NCBI GenBank assembly: GCA_042408785.1
Contig: JBHOQU010000032.1
Location: forward strand, 54,234 to 118,233
Reading direction: 5' to 3'
Source of the DNA: JAUQQI01 sp042408785
Lineage (GTDB): Bacteria; Chloroflexota; Dehalococcoidia; JAUQQI01
Length of the DNA stretch: 64,000 nucleotides
Shown: piece by piece, positions 14,964 to 23,939 of the stretch
Position numbering within the stretch: the stretch's first letter is position 1
Layout of the letters: the number at the start of each line of letters is the position of its first letter
Translations under genes and position numbers: made by a program
The notes under the pieces: generated by a model
What the model saw: only the letters and a program-made list of their open reading frames with translations
The model's database searches: none
What the model was told of the DNA's origin: nothing

Positions 14964-16460
14964 TTGACCGAAGAAAATACGCGGAAACTGAAGATTTTAT
15001 TTTGCAGCGCCGAAGTCACCCCGTTCGCCAAGACCGGGGGGCTGGCCGACGTGGCCGGCTCCCTTCCGAAGGCCATCGCCCGGCTGGGCCACGACATCCG
15101 GGTCATAACCCCCCGTTACGGCCGGGTCGACCCGGCCCGCTTCGGCCTCCGGCCGATACTGACGGACCTGCGGGTCCCGATGGACGATGCTTCCGAGCCG
15201 GTCGCGATCTATGAGGGGAGTCTTGGGGGGCTGGTCCCCGTCTACTTCGTCGATTCCCAGAAGTACTTCCTGCGGGAGGGCATCTACGGCTATCCCGACG
15301 ACGGCGAGCGGTTTATCCTTTTCAGCCGGGCCGCCCTCGAATTCGTAAAGCAGGTCGGCTGGGCGCCCGACATCATCCACTGCAATGACTGGCACACGGC
15401 CATTGTACCCAACTGGCTTAAGACTATCTACGCCGAGGACCCGTTTTTCGAGAAGACCGCCACTGTTTACACCATCCACAACCTGGCCTACCAGGGAATC
15501 TTCGGCTGGCGCATCCTGGAGATTGCGGGCATCGACGAGTACGGCTTTCTGTATCCCGAGATCCCCGAGCTGGCCAACGTGGTGGACCTGATGGCCCGGG
15601 GGATCCTCTTTGCCGACGTCATAACCACCGTGAGCGAGCGCTATGCTCAGGAAATTCTCACCCCCGAGTACGGCGAAAAGCTCGACCCCGTCCTTCGGGA
15701 CCGCAAGGACCGGCTCTTCGGCATCTTAAACGGCATCGACACCGAGGAGCTGAACCCGGCCACCGACCGCCACCTGGCCGCAAACTTCGACATTAACTCC
15801 CTCGACCGCCGGGTCGAAAACAAGCTGGACCTTCAGCGCCAGGCGAACATGCCGGCCAACCCGGATGTTCCCCTCCTGGGCATGATCTCGCGTCTGACCG
15901 ACCAGAAGGGTTTCGACCTGGTGGGCCAGGTGATCGACCCGTTGCTCCGGCTCTTTGACGTCCAGTTTGTCCTCCTGGGCACCGGCGACCCCCACTACCA
16001 CGCCATGTTCCGGCGGGTTGCCGAGCAATATCCGGAGAAGACCGGCATCTTTTTAACCTTCAACGCCGAGCTGGCCCAGAAGATCTACGGCGGCTCGGAC
16101 ATGTTCTTAATGCCCTCCCGGTTTGAGCCGTGCGGCCTCGGCCAGATGATCGCCATGCGCTACGGCAGTGTGCCGGTGGTTCGGGAGACGGGTGGCCTGG
16201 CCGATACGGTTAAAGATTTCGACCCCCGAACCGGGGAGGGCAACGGCTTTACGTTTAAGCAGTATGACCCCTGGGCCTTCTTTGGGGCGATAATCCGGGC
16301 CGTGGAGACCTGGAAGCACCGGGAAGTCTGGCGTAAACTGCAGATTCGGGGAATGACCCAGGACTTTTCGTGGGACCGCTCGGCCCGGAAATACATCGAA
16401 GTTTATCTTAAGGCCCTGGAGTTCCGGGCCGCCGAAGTCTTTCAGGATGGGCCGCGGTGA
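14964..16460 (+). CDS. glgA: Glycogen synthase, GT5 family
   Basis: This 498-residue enzyme has the full GT5 architecture. The N-terminal KTGGLADVAGSLPKA loop binds the sugar nucleotide diphosphate, CNDWHTA contributes substrate contacts, and the C-terminal RFEPCGLGQMIAMRYG supplies the catalytic Glu region. It should elongate alpha-1,4-glucan from ADP-glucose. The frame is open from a GTG at 14955, but GGAGG (14951-14955) lies eight bases before the TTG at 14964, so the TTG is favoured. The stop overlaps the next start as GTGA. No glgC or glgB lies in the window. Confidence 0.94.
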   Translation: MTEENTRKLKILFCSAEVTPFAKTGGLADVAGSLPKAIARLGHDIRVITPRYGRVDPARFGLRPILTDLRVPMDDASEPVAIYEGSLGGLVPVYFVDSQKYFLREGIYGYPDDGERFILFSRAALEFVKQVGWAPDIIHCNDWHTAIVPNWLKTIYAEDPFFEKTATVYTIHNLAYQGIFGWRILEIAGIDEYGFLYPEIPELANVVDLMARGILFADVITTVSERYAQEILTPEYGEKLDPVLRDRKDRLFGILNGIDTEELNPATDRHLAANFDINSLDRRVENKLDLQRQANMPANPDVPLLGMISRLTDQKGFDLVGQVIDPLLRLFDVQFVLLGTGDPHYHAMFRRVAEQYPEKTGIFLTFNAELAQKIYGGSDMFLMPSRFEPCGLGQMIAMRYGSVPVVRETGGLADTVKDFDPRTGEGNGFTFKQYDPWAFFGAIIRAVETWKHREVWRKLQIRGMTQDFSWDRSARKYIEVYLKALEFRAAEVFQDGPR

Positions 16461-17533
16461 ACCGGTCTATTATTGAGCTGCCCGAGGTTGTCGCCGGCCT
16501 GCCGGAGGCCGAGCGCCGCCTCTTCGACCGGCTCTTTCGGGTCACGGTGGCGGTGGGGCGGCTCAGGCCCCCCCCCGAAATGGAGCCGTGGATTGTTAAG
16601 ACCTTCGGGGCCCTGGAGCCGGTTCTTTCCCAGCGGGTCGTCAAGGTAACAAACCTCATTACCCTGGAGACGACCCTTTACAACGACCTGCGGGCCCGCC
16701 GGCCCATGGAGGCCCGGGTCTCGGCGGATGTCCTGGCCGAAATCGAAAAAAACGCCGGGGACCCCCTCTGCACGCCCCTGACCGGGACCCCCGAGGATGT
16801 CTTCGGCCGGATTGAGGGCAGATTCAGCGTTTCGGCCAGCAACGTGGCCAAATACGACGAGTTCAGCGGCCTGGTCGTTTTTAAGGAGCACAACCCCCTG
16901 GCCATCGAGGCCGAGAAGGTCGTCGACTATCTTAACGTGGCCTGGGGCTGGCTCGAGGCCGCCCACCGCCTGGAGCCTCCGGCCCGCTTCCCCTTTATCC
17001 TCTGGAACTGCCTCTGGAAGTCAGGGGCTTCCCTCATCCACGGCCACCTGCAGATGGTGCTTACCCGGGAGCTTCCCTACGGCAAGGTGGAGGCCCTGCG
17101 GCGGGCCCTGGCGGATTACCGGACCCGGTTTGAAGCTGACCTTCTGGCCGACCTGTACGCCGTCCACGAGGCCCTGGGCCTGAGCCTGCCCGCCCGCAAC
17201 GGCGTGCGGGGCTTCGTTTACCTTACGCCCCTTAAGGAGCGGGAGGTTTTCCTCTGGGCCGACCGCCCGGGCGAGGCCCTCTGGTTCGGCCTGGGCCGGG
17301 TCCTTGAGGTCTATGTGGGGGAGCTGGGGGTTCAGGCGTTCAACGTCGGCCTTTACCTGCCGCCCTTCGGCGACCGGGAGGGCTGGGAGGGCTTCCCGGC
17401 CCTGGCCAGGGTCGTGGACCGGGGCGACCCGGCCAACCGGACGGCCGACTTTGCCGGCATGGAGCTTTACGCCGCCAGCGTGGTGGCCTCCGACCCCTTC
17501 GAGGTGAGCCGGAGGTTGCGGGAACGGTGGTGA
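16457..17533 (+). CDS. GalT/Ap4A phosphorylase-like nucleotidyltransferase (DUF4922 type)
   Basis: This 358-residue protein belongs to the HIT-like GalT branch. The catalytic signature HxHxQ is present as IHGHLQM (about residues 194-200), and the preceding FPFILWNCLWKSGAS segment resembles the core strand of ATP adenylyltransferases. An N-terminal helical region and a C-terminal domain flank it. Family members exchange nucleotidyl groups between sugar phosphates or phosphorolyse dinucleotides or ADP-glucose. The GTG start overlaps the glgA stop as GTGA, which ties it closely to glucan synthesis. The substrate is not known. Confidence 0.8.
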   Translation: MNRSIIELPEVVAGLPEAERRLFDRLFRVTVAVGRLRPPPEMEPWIVKTFGALEPVLSQRVVKVTNLITLETTLYNDLRARRPMEARVSADVLAEIEKNAGDPLCTPLTGTPEDVFGRIEGRFSVSASNVAKYDEFSGLVVFKEHNPLAIEAEKVVDYLNVAWGWLEAAHRLEPPARFPFILWNCLWKSGASLIHGHLQMVLTRELPYGKVEALRRALADYRTRFEADLLADLYAVHEALGLSLPARNGVRGFVYLTPLKEREVFLWADRPGEALWFGLGRVLEVYVGELGVQAFNVGLYLPPFGDREGWEGFPALARVVDRGDPANRTADFAGMELYAASVVASDPFEVSRRLRERW

Positions 17534-17543
17534 GGCTGTCAAG

Positions 17544-18323
17544 GTGGTCCTGCCCAAGCGGTCGGTAACGGTCGACATTGTGGTTCCCGTTTACAACGAG
17601 GAACGGGTCCTGCGCCGCAACGTTGAAGCTTTAAGGTCCTTTCTTCTGGAGACGAATTTCCCCTACCGGTGGCAGGTGGTTATCGCCGACAACGCCTCCC
17701 GGGACCGGACCCTGGAGGTGGCCCGGGAGCTGGCCGCCGATTACCCGGAGGTCCGGGTCCTGCACCTGGAACAGAAGGGCCGGGGCCGGGCCCTGCGGGC
17801 CGCCTGGCTTGGGAGCGAGGCCGACGTGGTCTGCTATATGGACGTGGACCTCTCCACCAACCTGCGGGCATTGGAGCCCCTCATCCGGGCCGTGGCCGAG
17901 GAGGGCTATGACCTGGCCATTGGCTCCCGGCTGATGCCGGCCTCCCGCACGACCCGCTCCCTGAAGCGGGAGGTGATCTCCCGGGCCTATAACTTGCTCA
18001 TTAAGCTGATGTTCTTTAACCGGTTCAGCGACGCCCAATGCGGGTTTAAGGCCCTCTCCCGCCGGGCCGTTCAGGCCCTGGTGCCCCTGGTGCGGGACCA
18101 GTCGTGGTTTTTCGACTCGGAGCTGCTTTTGCTGGCGGAGCATTTCGGGTATAAGATTAAAGAGATTCCGGTGGAGTGGGTCGAGGACCTGGACTCGCGG
18201 GTGAACATCCTAAAGACGGCCTGGGAGGACGTCCTGGGCCTCATCCGGGTCCGCTGGACCTTAAGCCCCTTCGGCCGCCTTAAAATCGGCCCGGCGGCCT
18301 CGGAACACCGGCCCACCCTATAA
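17544..18323 (+). CDS. GT2 family glycosyltransferase (dolichyl/polyprenyl-phosphate sugar synthase type)
   Basis: This 259-residue GT-A enzyme has VDIVVPVYNEE at the N-terminus, the metal/nucleotide Asp motif MDVDLSTN near residue 100 and DAQCGFKALSRRA near 160. All are typical of dolichyl-phosphate glucosyl/mannosyltransferases that load a sugar onto a polyprenyl phosphate. There are no C-terminal membrane helices, so it is a peripheral enzyme. The neighbouring polyprenyl synthase and the GT-C enzymes at 24-30 kb, which use polyprenyl-linked sugars, fit this role. The start is a GTG with only a weak upstream GAGG. Confidence 0.88.
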   Translation: MVLPKRSVTVDIVVPVYNEERVLRRNVEALRSFLLETNFPYRWQVVIADNASRDRTLEVARELAADYPEVRVLHLEQKGRGRALRAAWLGSEADVVCYMDVDLSTNLRALEPLIRAVAEEGYDLAIGSRLMPASRTTRSLKREVISRAYNLLIKLMFFNRFSDAQCGFKALSRRAVQALVPLVRDQSWFFDSELLLLAEHFGYKIKEIPVEWVEDLDSRVNILKTAWEDVLGLIRVRWTLSPFGRLKIGPAASEHRPTL

Positions 18324-18334
18324 CCCTTTTAACC

Positions 18335-19354
18335 ATGTCCGTTCTTGACCGCCTCTATGCCCGCTACGGCCCTGCCCTCGAGGCCGAGCTCCGGTCGGCC
18401 GTGCCAGACGACGGGACCCTGCTTTCGCGGATGGTGGCCTACCACCTGGGCTGGGTCGACGCCGAGGGCCGGCCGGCCGCCGCCGACCCCGGCAAGCGCA
18501 TCCGACCCCTCCTGATGCTGCTGGCCTGCGAGGGGGTTGGGGGCGACTGGCGGGCGGCCCTGCCCGGGGCCGCCGCCCTGGAGCTGGTGCATAACTTCAC
18601 CCTGATTCACGACGACATTCAGGACCGTTCCCCCGAGCGGCGTCACCGGCCGGCCGTTTGGGTCCGCTGGGGGGAAAGCCAGGCCATCAACGCCGGGGAC
18701 GGCCTTTTCGCCCTGGCCTTTCGGAAGCTGGCCGACCTGGCCGGCAGGGTTGGCTCGGAAACGGCCCTGGAATGCGCCCGGATGCTGGCGGAGACCTGCT
18801 GGGTGGTCTGTCAGGGGCAGGTGGCCGACTTGGAGCTGGCGGCCCGCCCGGTGGCGACCCTGGAAGAGTACTTCGGGATGGTCCGGCGCAAGACCGGGGC
18901 CCTGATCGGGGCGGCGGTGGGGATGGGGGTGCTGGTGGGGGGGTGGCCGGGGGCGGTGGCCGCCGCCCGGGAGTTCGGCGAGGCCCTGGGGGTGGCCTTC
19001 CAGGCCTGGGACGACTACCTGGGCATCTGGGGGCGGCGGGAGGTCACCGGCAAGCCGGCCGGGGATGACCTGCGGGAGCGCAAGAAGACCTTGCCGGTCG
19101 TCTGGGCCCTTGAGGCAGGGCCCCCTGAGCTCCGGCGCCGCCTGGCCGAGGCGTACGCCGCCGAAATCGGACCAGATGCCGCGGCCGAGCTGGCCGACCG
19201 GCTGGCCGAGGCCGGGGCCGAGGCCTTCACCCGCCGAACGGCCGCCGAATGGGCCGAGCGGGCCGGCCGGCTTCTGGGCAACTTCCCCTTCCGGCCGGAA
19301 ATTCGGGCCGATTTTGCCGACCTTATCGAGTTTATTTTTAGCCGGGAATTCTAG
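18335..19354 (+). CDS. Polyprenyl (geranylgeranyl-type) diphosphate synthase
   Basis: This 339-residue all-helical prenyltransferase condenses isopentenyl diphosphate with allylic diphosphates. The first Asp-rich motif is IHDDIQD (about residues 91-97), the second is FQAWDDYLG (about 223-231), and the N-terminal GKRIRPLL contacts diphosphate. The residues before the first motif include bulky side chains, but chain length cannot be fixed by eye. The ATG lies 11 bases after the GT2 stop without a ribosome site. Confidence 0.9.
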   Translation: MSVLDRLYARYGPALEAELRSAVPDDGTLLSRMVAYHLGWVDAEGRPAAADPGKRIRPLLMLLACEGVGGDWRAALPGAAALELVHNFTLIHDDIQDRSPERRHRPAVWVRWGESQAINAGDGLFALAFRKLADLAGRVGSETALECARMLAETCWVVCQGQVADLELAARPVATLEEYFGMVRRKTGALIGAAVGMGVLVGGWPGAVAAAREFGEALGVAFQAWDDYLGIWGRREVTGKPAGDDLRERKKTLPVVWALEAGPPELRRRLAEAYAAEIGPDAAAELADRLAEAGAEAFTRRTAAEWAERAGRLLGNFPFRPEIRADFADLIEFIFSREF

Positions 19355-19359
19355 CCGCG

Positions 19360-20154
19360 ATGACCCTGCGCGTCCTGGTAACCAACGACGACGGCATCTA
19401 CGCCCCCGGCCTCTGGGCCCTGGCCCAGGAGCTGGTCAGGGACTTCCGGGTCTACGTGGTCGCCCCCGACCGGGAGCAGAGCGCCATCGGGGCGGCCATA
19501 AGCCTTAACCACCCCATCCGGGTGAACCGCCTGCCGGCCATCATGAGCGGGGACCTGGAAGCCTACTCGGTGGAGGGGACGCCGGGCGACTGCGTCATAA
19601 TGGCCATCAACAGCCTGTTTAAAGACGGCATCGACTGCGTGGTTTCGGGCCTGAACGAGGGCTCCAACCTTGGCAACGACGTCCTCATCTCGGGAACAGT
19701 TGGGGCCGCCCTCCACGGCTACTTCCTCGGCCGGCCGGCCTTTGCCCTCTCGATAAACAGCCTCCGGCCCGAAAACGTCGAGCCTGGCGCCCGGCTGGCT
19801 CGCCTCCTCGTCCGGCTGGTGGCCCAGGGCCAGCTGCCCGAAAAGATTCTGCTCAACATAAACCTTCCAGACCTGCCCCTGGGGGCGATCCGGGGAATCG
19901 AGGTCACCTACCTGGCCCGGCGCAGCTACACCGACATTATCGAAGAGCACGTGGACCGCAAGGGCCGGAGCCTTTACTGGATAACCCGGGGCAAGCCCGT
20001 CTGGGAAGAGGAGGAGGGCAGCGACATCTGGGCCATCCGCCAGTCAAAGGTCTCCATAACCCCCCTCGAGGCCGATGTGGCCAGCCGGGAACACATCGAC
20101 CTGCTGCGCCGGCTGGTCCCCGACCTCTTTTCGGGCCTGCTTAACCTGGACTGA
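19360..20154 (+). CDS. surE: 5'/3'-nucleotidase SurE
   Basis: This 264-residue metal-dependent phosphatase dephosphorylates nucleoside monophosphates and short polyphosphates. The N-terminal VTNDDGIYAPG holds the metal-binding Asp pair. SAIGAAISLN and GTPGDCVI complete the active site, and the GLNEGSNLG loop is conserved. The ATG lies five bases after the polyprenyl synthase stop. It ends the 14.96-20.15 kb operon and converges on rsmE with a six-base gap and no terminator. Confidence 0.95.
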   Translation: MTLRVLVTNDDGIYAPGLWALAQELVRDFRVYVVAPDREQSAIGAAISLNHPIRVNRLPAIMSGDLEAYSVEGTPGDCVIMAINSLFKDGIDCVVSGLNEGSNLGNDVLISGTVGAALHGYFLGRPAFALSINSLRPENVEPGARLARLLVRLVAQGQLPEKILLNINLPDLPLGAIRGIEVTYLARRSYTDIIEEHVDRKGRSLYWITRGKPVWEEEEGSDIWAIRQSKVSITPLEADVASREHIDLLRRLVPDLFSGLLNLD

Positions 20155-20160
20155 CCGGCG

Positions 20161-20919
20161 TCAGTCCAGGTCGCCGAAGTGGGCTAGGACGAGGGTGAGG
20201 GCGACGATGGCCGCCGTCTCGGCCCGGAGAATCCGGGGCCCAAGGCCCACCGGGATGATGTTGTGGCGGCGGGCAAGCTCCACCTCTTCCGGGGTAAAGC
20301 CGCCTTCGGGTCCGATAAAGAGGGCCACCGAATAGGGCCGGCGCACGCCGGCCCCCGGCCCGGTGGCCTCCGCCAGGGCGGCCCGCAGGGGCCGGACATC
20401 TCGCCCCTCGTAGGGGATAAAGGCCAGCTCGTGGACGGACCGGCAGGCCTCCTCGAAGGTAACAGGCTCGTGGATTTTCGGCACCTTTCCCCGGCGGGAC
20501 TGCTCGGCGGCCTCGGTTACGATCCGCTGCCAGCGCTCAAACTTGCCCCGGGCCGTCGGGTCCGGCGGCTCGGCCACGCAGCGGGCCGTCACCATCGGCA
20601 CAAACCCCACCGCCCCCACCTCGGTGCCCTTCTGCAGCAGCCAGTCGAAACGGTTGCCCTTAAGGAGGGCCTGGAAGAGGGTGACTTTAACCTTTGGCTC
20701 GGTCTCAACCAGCCGGCGGCGCTCCACCCGCCCGGCGGCCCCGTGCCGGTCGAGCCGCTCCAGGACCACGTCGAATTCCCAGCCCGAATTGTCGAAGACC
20801 ACCACCGAGTCACCCGCCGAGAGGCGCAGCACGTCCCGGAGCTGGTGGGCCTGGGTCGGGTCGAACTCCACCAGGCGGCCCTTAATGCGCCCGGGCGGGA
20901 CGAAGAACCGGTGGGTCAC
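20161..20919 (-). CDS. rsmE: 16S rRNA (uracil-1498-N3)-methyltransferase
   Basis: This 252-residue SPOUT-fold methyltransferase modifies U1498 of 16S rRNA. THRFFVPPGRI marks the N-terminal PUA-like domain. The C-terminal knot shows LFIGPEGGFTPEEV and LGPRILRAETA, the SAM-binding trefoil signatures. The frame is open to an ATG at 20967, but the GTG at 20919 begins eight bases after the prmA stop, has AAGG before it and gives the canonical N-terminus. Confidence 0.95.
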   Translation of the reverse strand: MTHRFFVPPGRIKGRLVEFDPTQAHQLRDVLRLSAGDSVVVFDNSGWEFDVVLERLDRHGAAGRVERRRLVETEPKVKVTLFQALLKGNRFDWLLQKGTEVGAVGFVPMVTARCVAEPPDPTARGKFERWQRIVTEAAEQSRRGKVPKIHEPVTFEEACRSVHELAFIPYEGRDVRPLRAALAEATGPGAGVRRPYSVALFIGPEGGFTPEEVELARRHNIIPVGLGPRILRAETAAIVALTLVLAHFGDLD

Positions 20920-20927
20920 CGCTTGCC

Positions 20928-21836
20928 TTAAGCCTCCCCGGGCCGGGTGAGCGCCAGCGCCGTCCATTCCCCGGCCGTCCGCCGGTCCAGGGGATGGAGG
21001 CCCAGGCCGGCGTAAAGGTCGGTCAGCTCGTCGGCCCGCCCGACCAGCAGGCCGGACATCACCAGCCGGCCGCCGGGGCCCACGGAGGGGGCCAGGGCCG
21101 GGGCCAGCTCCCGGAGAACCGGGGCGCTCAAGTTGGCCAGGATCAGGTCGAAGGGCCCGGCCGGGCCCTTGAGGGTGCCCCGGACGACCCTCACCCGGCC
21201 CGAAAGCCGGTTGAGGCGCACATTCGACCGGGCCGCCTTGACGGCCAGGGGGTCGATATCCAGGGCCAGGACGGAGCGGGCCCCGAGCCGGGCGGCGGCG
21301 ATGGCCAGAATCCCGGAGCCGGTGCCCAGGTCCAGAACCGCCTCGCCGGGGCGGAGGAGTTCGGCCGCAAGGTGCAGGCAGAGCTGGGTGGTGGGGTGCA
21401 GGCCGGTCCCGAAGGCCAGGCCCGGGTCGATGAGCAGGAGGAGGCCGTCGGCCGGGACCGGGGCCTCGGCCCAGGGGGGTGCGATGATGAAGGGCCCGAC
21501 CCGGTGGGGCTTAAAGTGCGCCTTCCAGGCGTGGGCCCAGTCCGCCTCGGCCAGGGTCCGAACTTCAGGCTCGGGAAATTGGGCCACCTGGCGCAGGTGC
21601 CAGAGGGCCCGGATAAGCCGGCCCAGGCGGCGCCGGCCAAGGGCGTTTTCGGGCAGATAAGCCCTGACCACCACCGGGGCGGTGGGGTCTATCTGATAGC
21701 CGTCGCCCTCGGGGTCGGGGCGGATGGGCTCCTCGATGGCCACCCCGCCGTGGCCGTAGCGGCCCATGACCTCGGCGATGGCGTCGGCGGCCTCCCGGCC
21801 GGCCGCCACGGAGACTTCCAGCCAGTTTGCGGTCAT
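20928..21836 (-). CDS. prmA: Ribosomal protein L11 methyltransferase
   Basis: This 302-residue SAM-dependent enzyme trimethylates ribosomal protein uL11. Motif I is VLDLGTGSGILAIAAA, followed by the acidic LALDIDPLA and then LILANLSAPV. The N-terminal substrate-binding domain starts MTANWLEVSV. The open frame runs back to 22010, but that stretch is low-complexity and the ATG at 21836 gives the family N-terminus. It is followed directly by rsmE, a common pairing. Confidence 0.93.
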   Translation of the reverse strand: MTANWLEVSVAAGREAADAIAEVMGRYGHGGVAIEEPIRPDPEGDGYQIDPTAPVVVRAYLPENALGRRRLGRLIRALWHLRQVAQFPEPEVRTLAEADWAHAWKAHFKPHRVGPFIIAPPWAEAPVPADGLLLLIDPGLAFGTGLHPTTQLCLHLAAELLRPGEAVLDLGTGSGILAIAAARLGARSVLALDIDPLAVKAARSNVRLNRLSGRVRVVRGTLKGPAGPFDLILANLSAPVLRELAPALAPSVGPGGRLVMSGLLVGRADELTDLYAGLGLHPLDRRTAGEWTALALTRPGEA

Positions 21837-21964
21837 TTCAAGCGGGTTCCCAACAACTATTTTGGGGCGTCGCGGCCGGCCAGAACAAGCCCCCCGTTTG
21901 GCGGCCCCGCAGCCTTCGAGTTGTCCACTGAACTGCTGGCAGACAGTGGCCCATTTAGTCGCAT

Positions 21965-21984
21965 GGGCGCACGGCCGTGCGCCC
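21965..21984. repeat. 20-base perfect palindrome (REP-like)
   Basis: GGGCGCACGGCCGTGCGCCC reads identically on both strands. Flanked by CTGTAG on its minus-strand side, it has the look of an interspersed palindromic element found in many bacterial genomes. It would form a strong 8-10 bp hairpin in RNA. It has no following T-run, so it is not a simple terminator. Confidence 0.65.
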
Positions 21985-22032
21985 CTACAGACTACCTGAT
22001 CGCCCCCCAATAACCCTTAGGCCATAAAACTG

Positions 22033-22062
22033 GAAAGCCCTGCGTAAAGACCGTGGGCTTTC
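22033..22062 (+). other. Hairpin in the aspS leader
   Basis: GAAAGCCC (22033-22040) pairs with GGGCTTTC (22055-22062) over a 14-base loop. It lies about 60 bases upstream of the aspS ATG. It could influence expression or be chance. Confidence 0.35.
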
Positions 22063-22121
22063 GGCTGATACGCAAGGATGCTAAGCTTAATATTGACACC
22101 CGTGGTAGGAGACGGAGGTCG

Positions 22122-23939
22122 ATGCTCAAATCCCACAGTTGCGGCGAGCTTCGCCCGGCCCACGTCGGCCAGGAGGTGACCCTGGCCGGCTGGGTCCACC
22201 GGCGCCGGGACCACGGCGGCCTCATCTTTATCGACCTGCGGGACCGCTCCGGCCTGGTCCAGGTGGTGGCCAACCCCCAGGTCGCCCCGGACGCCCACCG
22301 GACGGCCGACCTCTGCCGGGCCGAGTACGTGATTCTGGTGGGCGGCACGGTAAGCCGCCGGCCGCCGGGGACGGAAAACCCCAACCTGCCCACGGGCGAG
22401 GTAGAGGTGGTGGCCCGGACGCTCCGGATCCTTTCGGCGGCCCGGACCCCGCCCTTCCCCATCGCCGACGAGCAGTCCGTTGACGAGTACGTGCGGCTCA
22501 AATACCGCTACCTGGACCTGCGCCGGCCGAAGATGCAGGCCAACCTCCTGCTCCGCCACCGGGTCATCCAGTTCATCCGGGACTACCTGGACGCCCGGGG
22601 CTTCTTGGAGGTCGAGACGCCGATCCTGACTAAAAGCACCCCGGAGGGGGCGCGGGACTACCTGGTGCCCAGCCGGGTCCATCCCGGCAAGTTTTACGCC
22701 CTGCCCCAGTCGCCCCAGCAGCTCAAGCAGCTGCTCATGGTGGCCGGCTTTGAAAAGTACTTCCAGATCGCCCGCTGCTTCCGGGACGAGGACCTGCGGG
22801 CGGACCGCCAGCCCGAGTTCACCCAGCTCGACCTGGAGATGAGCTTCGTTGACCAGGACGACATCTTAAACCTCATTGAAGCTTTAATCACCGAGCTGGT
22901 TCGGACCGTAACCCCCGAGTTTAAAATCCGGGTCCCGTTCCCCCGGCTCACCTTTCAGGAGGTTATGGACCGCTACGGCACCGACCATGCCGACCTGCGC
23001 TTCGGCCTCGAGCTGGTGGATGTGACCGACATCCTGGCCGAGACCCAGTTCCAGGTCTTCCGCCAGGCCGTGGCCGCCGGCGGCCGGATAAAGGGGATCC
23101 GGGTGCCTGGTCAGGCCGGCATCAGCCGGCGGGAGGTGGAGGAGCTGGCCGCCTACGTCCGACCGTTCGGCCTTGGGGGTCTGGTAAGCGTGGCCGTGGA
23201 GCCCTTTACCGGCCGGGAAGGGCAGATCCGGGTTGGGGAGCTCGGCGTCCGGTCGCCGGTGGGCCGCCACCTCACCGAGGCCGAGTTTGCGGGCCTCATC
23301 GGCCGGTTCGGGGCCGAGGCCGGGGACCTGATCCTGCTGGGGGCCGGGCCTTACCCGGTAGTCTCCCGGGGCCTTGCCGAGCTGCGGGAGGAGCTGGGTC
23401 GCCGGCTGGGCCTGGCCGACCCGAACCTGCTGGTCTTCGCCTGGGTGGTGGACTTCCCGGCCTTTGAGTTTAAAGAGCAGGAGAACCGCTGGGATGCGGT
23501 CCACCACCCCTTCACCGCCCCCAGGGACGAAGACCTGCCCTACCTGCTCACCGACCCCGGCCGGGTCCGGGCCAAGCAGTACGACCTCATCTGCAACGGC
23601 CACGAGCTCGGGGGCGGAAGCATCCGCATCACCGACCCGGAGGTCCAGCGGCAGGTCTTCCAGGTGATGGGACATACCCGCGAGAGCATCGAGCGCCAGT
23701 TCGGCCACCTGCTCACCGCCTTTGAGTACGGCGTGCCGCCCCACGGCGGGATCGCCATTGGGCTGGACCGCCTGGTTGCCCTCCTGGCCCGGGAACCCAC
23801 CATCCGGGAGGTTATCGCCTTCCCGAAGACCAAGGATGCGGTGGACCTGCTTTTCGGGGCCCCCTCGGAGGTGAGCCCGGAGCAACTCAAGGAGCTACAC
23901 ATCAAGGTGTGTCTGGAGGACTCAGGGCAACCACGATAA
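22122..23939 (+). CDS. aspS: Aspartyl-tRNA synthetase
   Basis: This 605-residue class IIb synthetase has an N-terminal OB-fold anticodon domain (LAGWVHRRRDHGG, residues about 20-33) and the class II core with motif 2 around ARCFRDEDLRADRQPEF. The bacterial GAD insertion domain occupies about residues 290-420, and motif 3 is GIAIGLDRLVALL near the C-terminus. The ATG follows GGAGGTCG. Whether it also charges tRNA-Asn cannot be decided here, and no gatCAB genes are in the window. Its 3' end overlaps the convergent glycosyltransferase gene by 38 bases. Confidence 0.97.
   Translation: MLKSHSCGELRPAHVGQEVTLAGWVHRRRDHGGLIFIDLRDRSGLVQVVANPQVAPDAHRTADLCRAEYVILVGGTVSRRPPGTENPNLPTGEVEVVARTLRILSAARTPPFPIADEQSVDEYVRLKYRYLDLRRPKMQANLLLRHRVIQFIRDYLDARGFLEVETPILTKSTPEGARDYLVPSRVHPGKFYALPQSPQQLKQLLMVAGFEKYFQIARCFRDEDLRADRQPEFTQLDLEMSFVDQDDILNLIEALITELVRTVTPEFKIRVPFPRLTFQEVMDRYGTDHADLRFGLELVDVTDILAETQFQVFRQAVAAGGRIKGIRVPGQAGISRREVEELAAYVRPFGLGGLVSVAVEPFTGREGQIRVGELGVRSPVGRHLTEAEFAGLIGRFGAEAGDLILLGAGPYPVVSRGLAELREELGRRLGLADPNLLVFAWVVDFPAFEFKEQENRWDAVHHPFTAPRDEDLPYLLTDPGRVRAKQYDLICNGHELGGGSIRITDPEVQRQVFQVMGHTRESIERQFGHLLTAFEYGVPPHGGIAIGLDRLVALLAREPTIREVIAFPKTKDAVDLLFGAPSEVSPEQLKELHIKVCLEDSGQPR

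Larger units (their letters stand above)
21837..22121. other. Divergent prmA/aspS intergenic region
   Basis: This 285-base region holds no convincing gene. It contains a 20-base palindrome (21965-21984), a hairpin in the aspS leader (22033-22062) and a TTGACA at 22093-22098 that lies too close to the aspS start to act as a -35. I looked for a T-box leader for aspS and saw no AGGGTGG-type antiterminator element. Promoters for both genes must lie here but none matches the consensus well. Confidence 0.5.

Noticed and set aside
22093..22098. TTGACA upstream of aspS as a -35 box
   Set aside because: It is only 23 bases before the ATG, and the position of a -10 would fall on the ribosome site and start codon, with no AT-rich hexamer there.
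21837..22121. T-box leader for aspS
   Set aside because: A hairpin is present, but I found neither the conserved antiterminator segment nor a specifier loop in the expected order.
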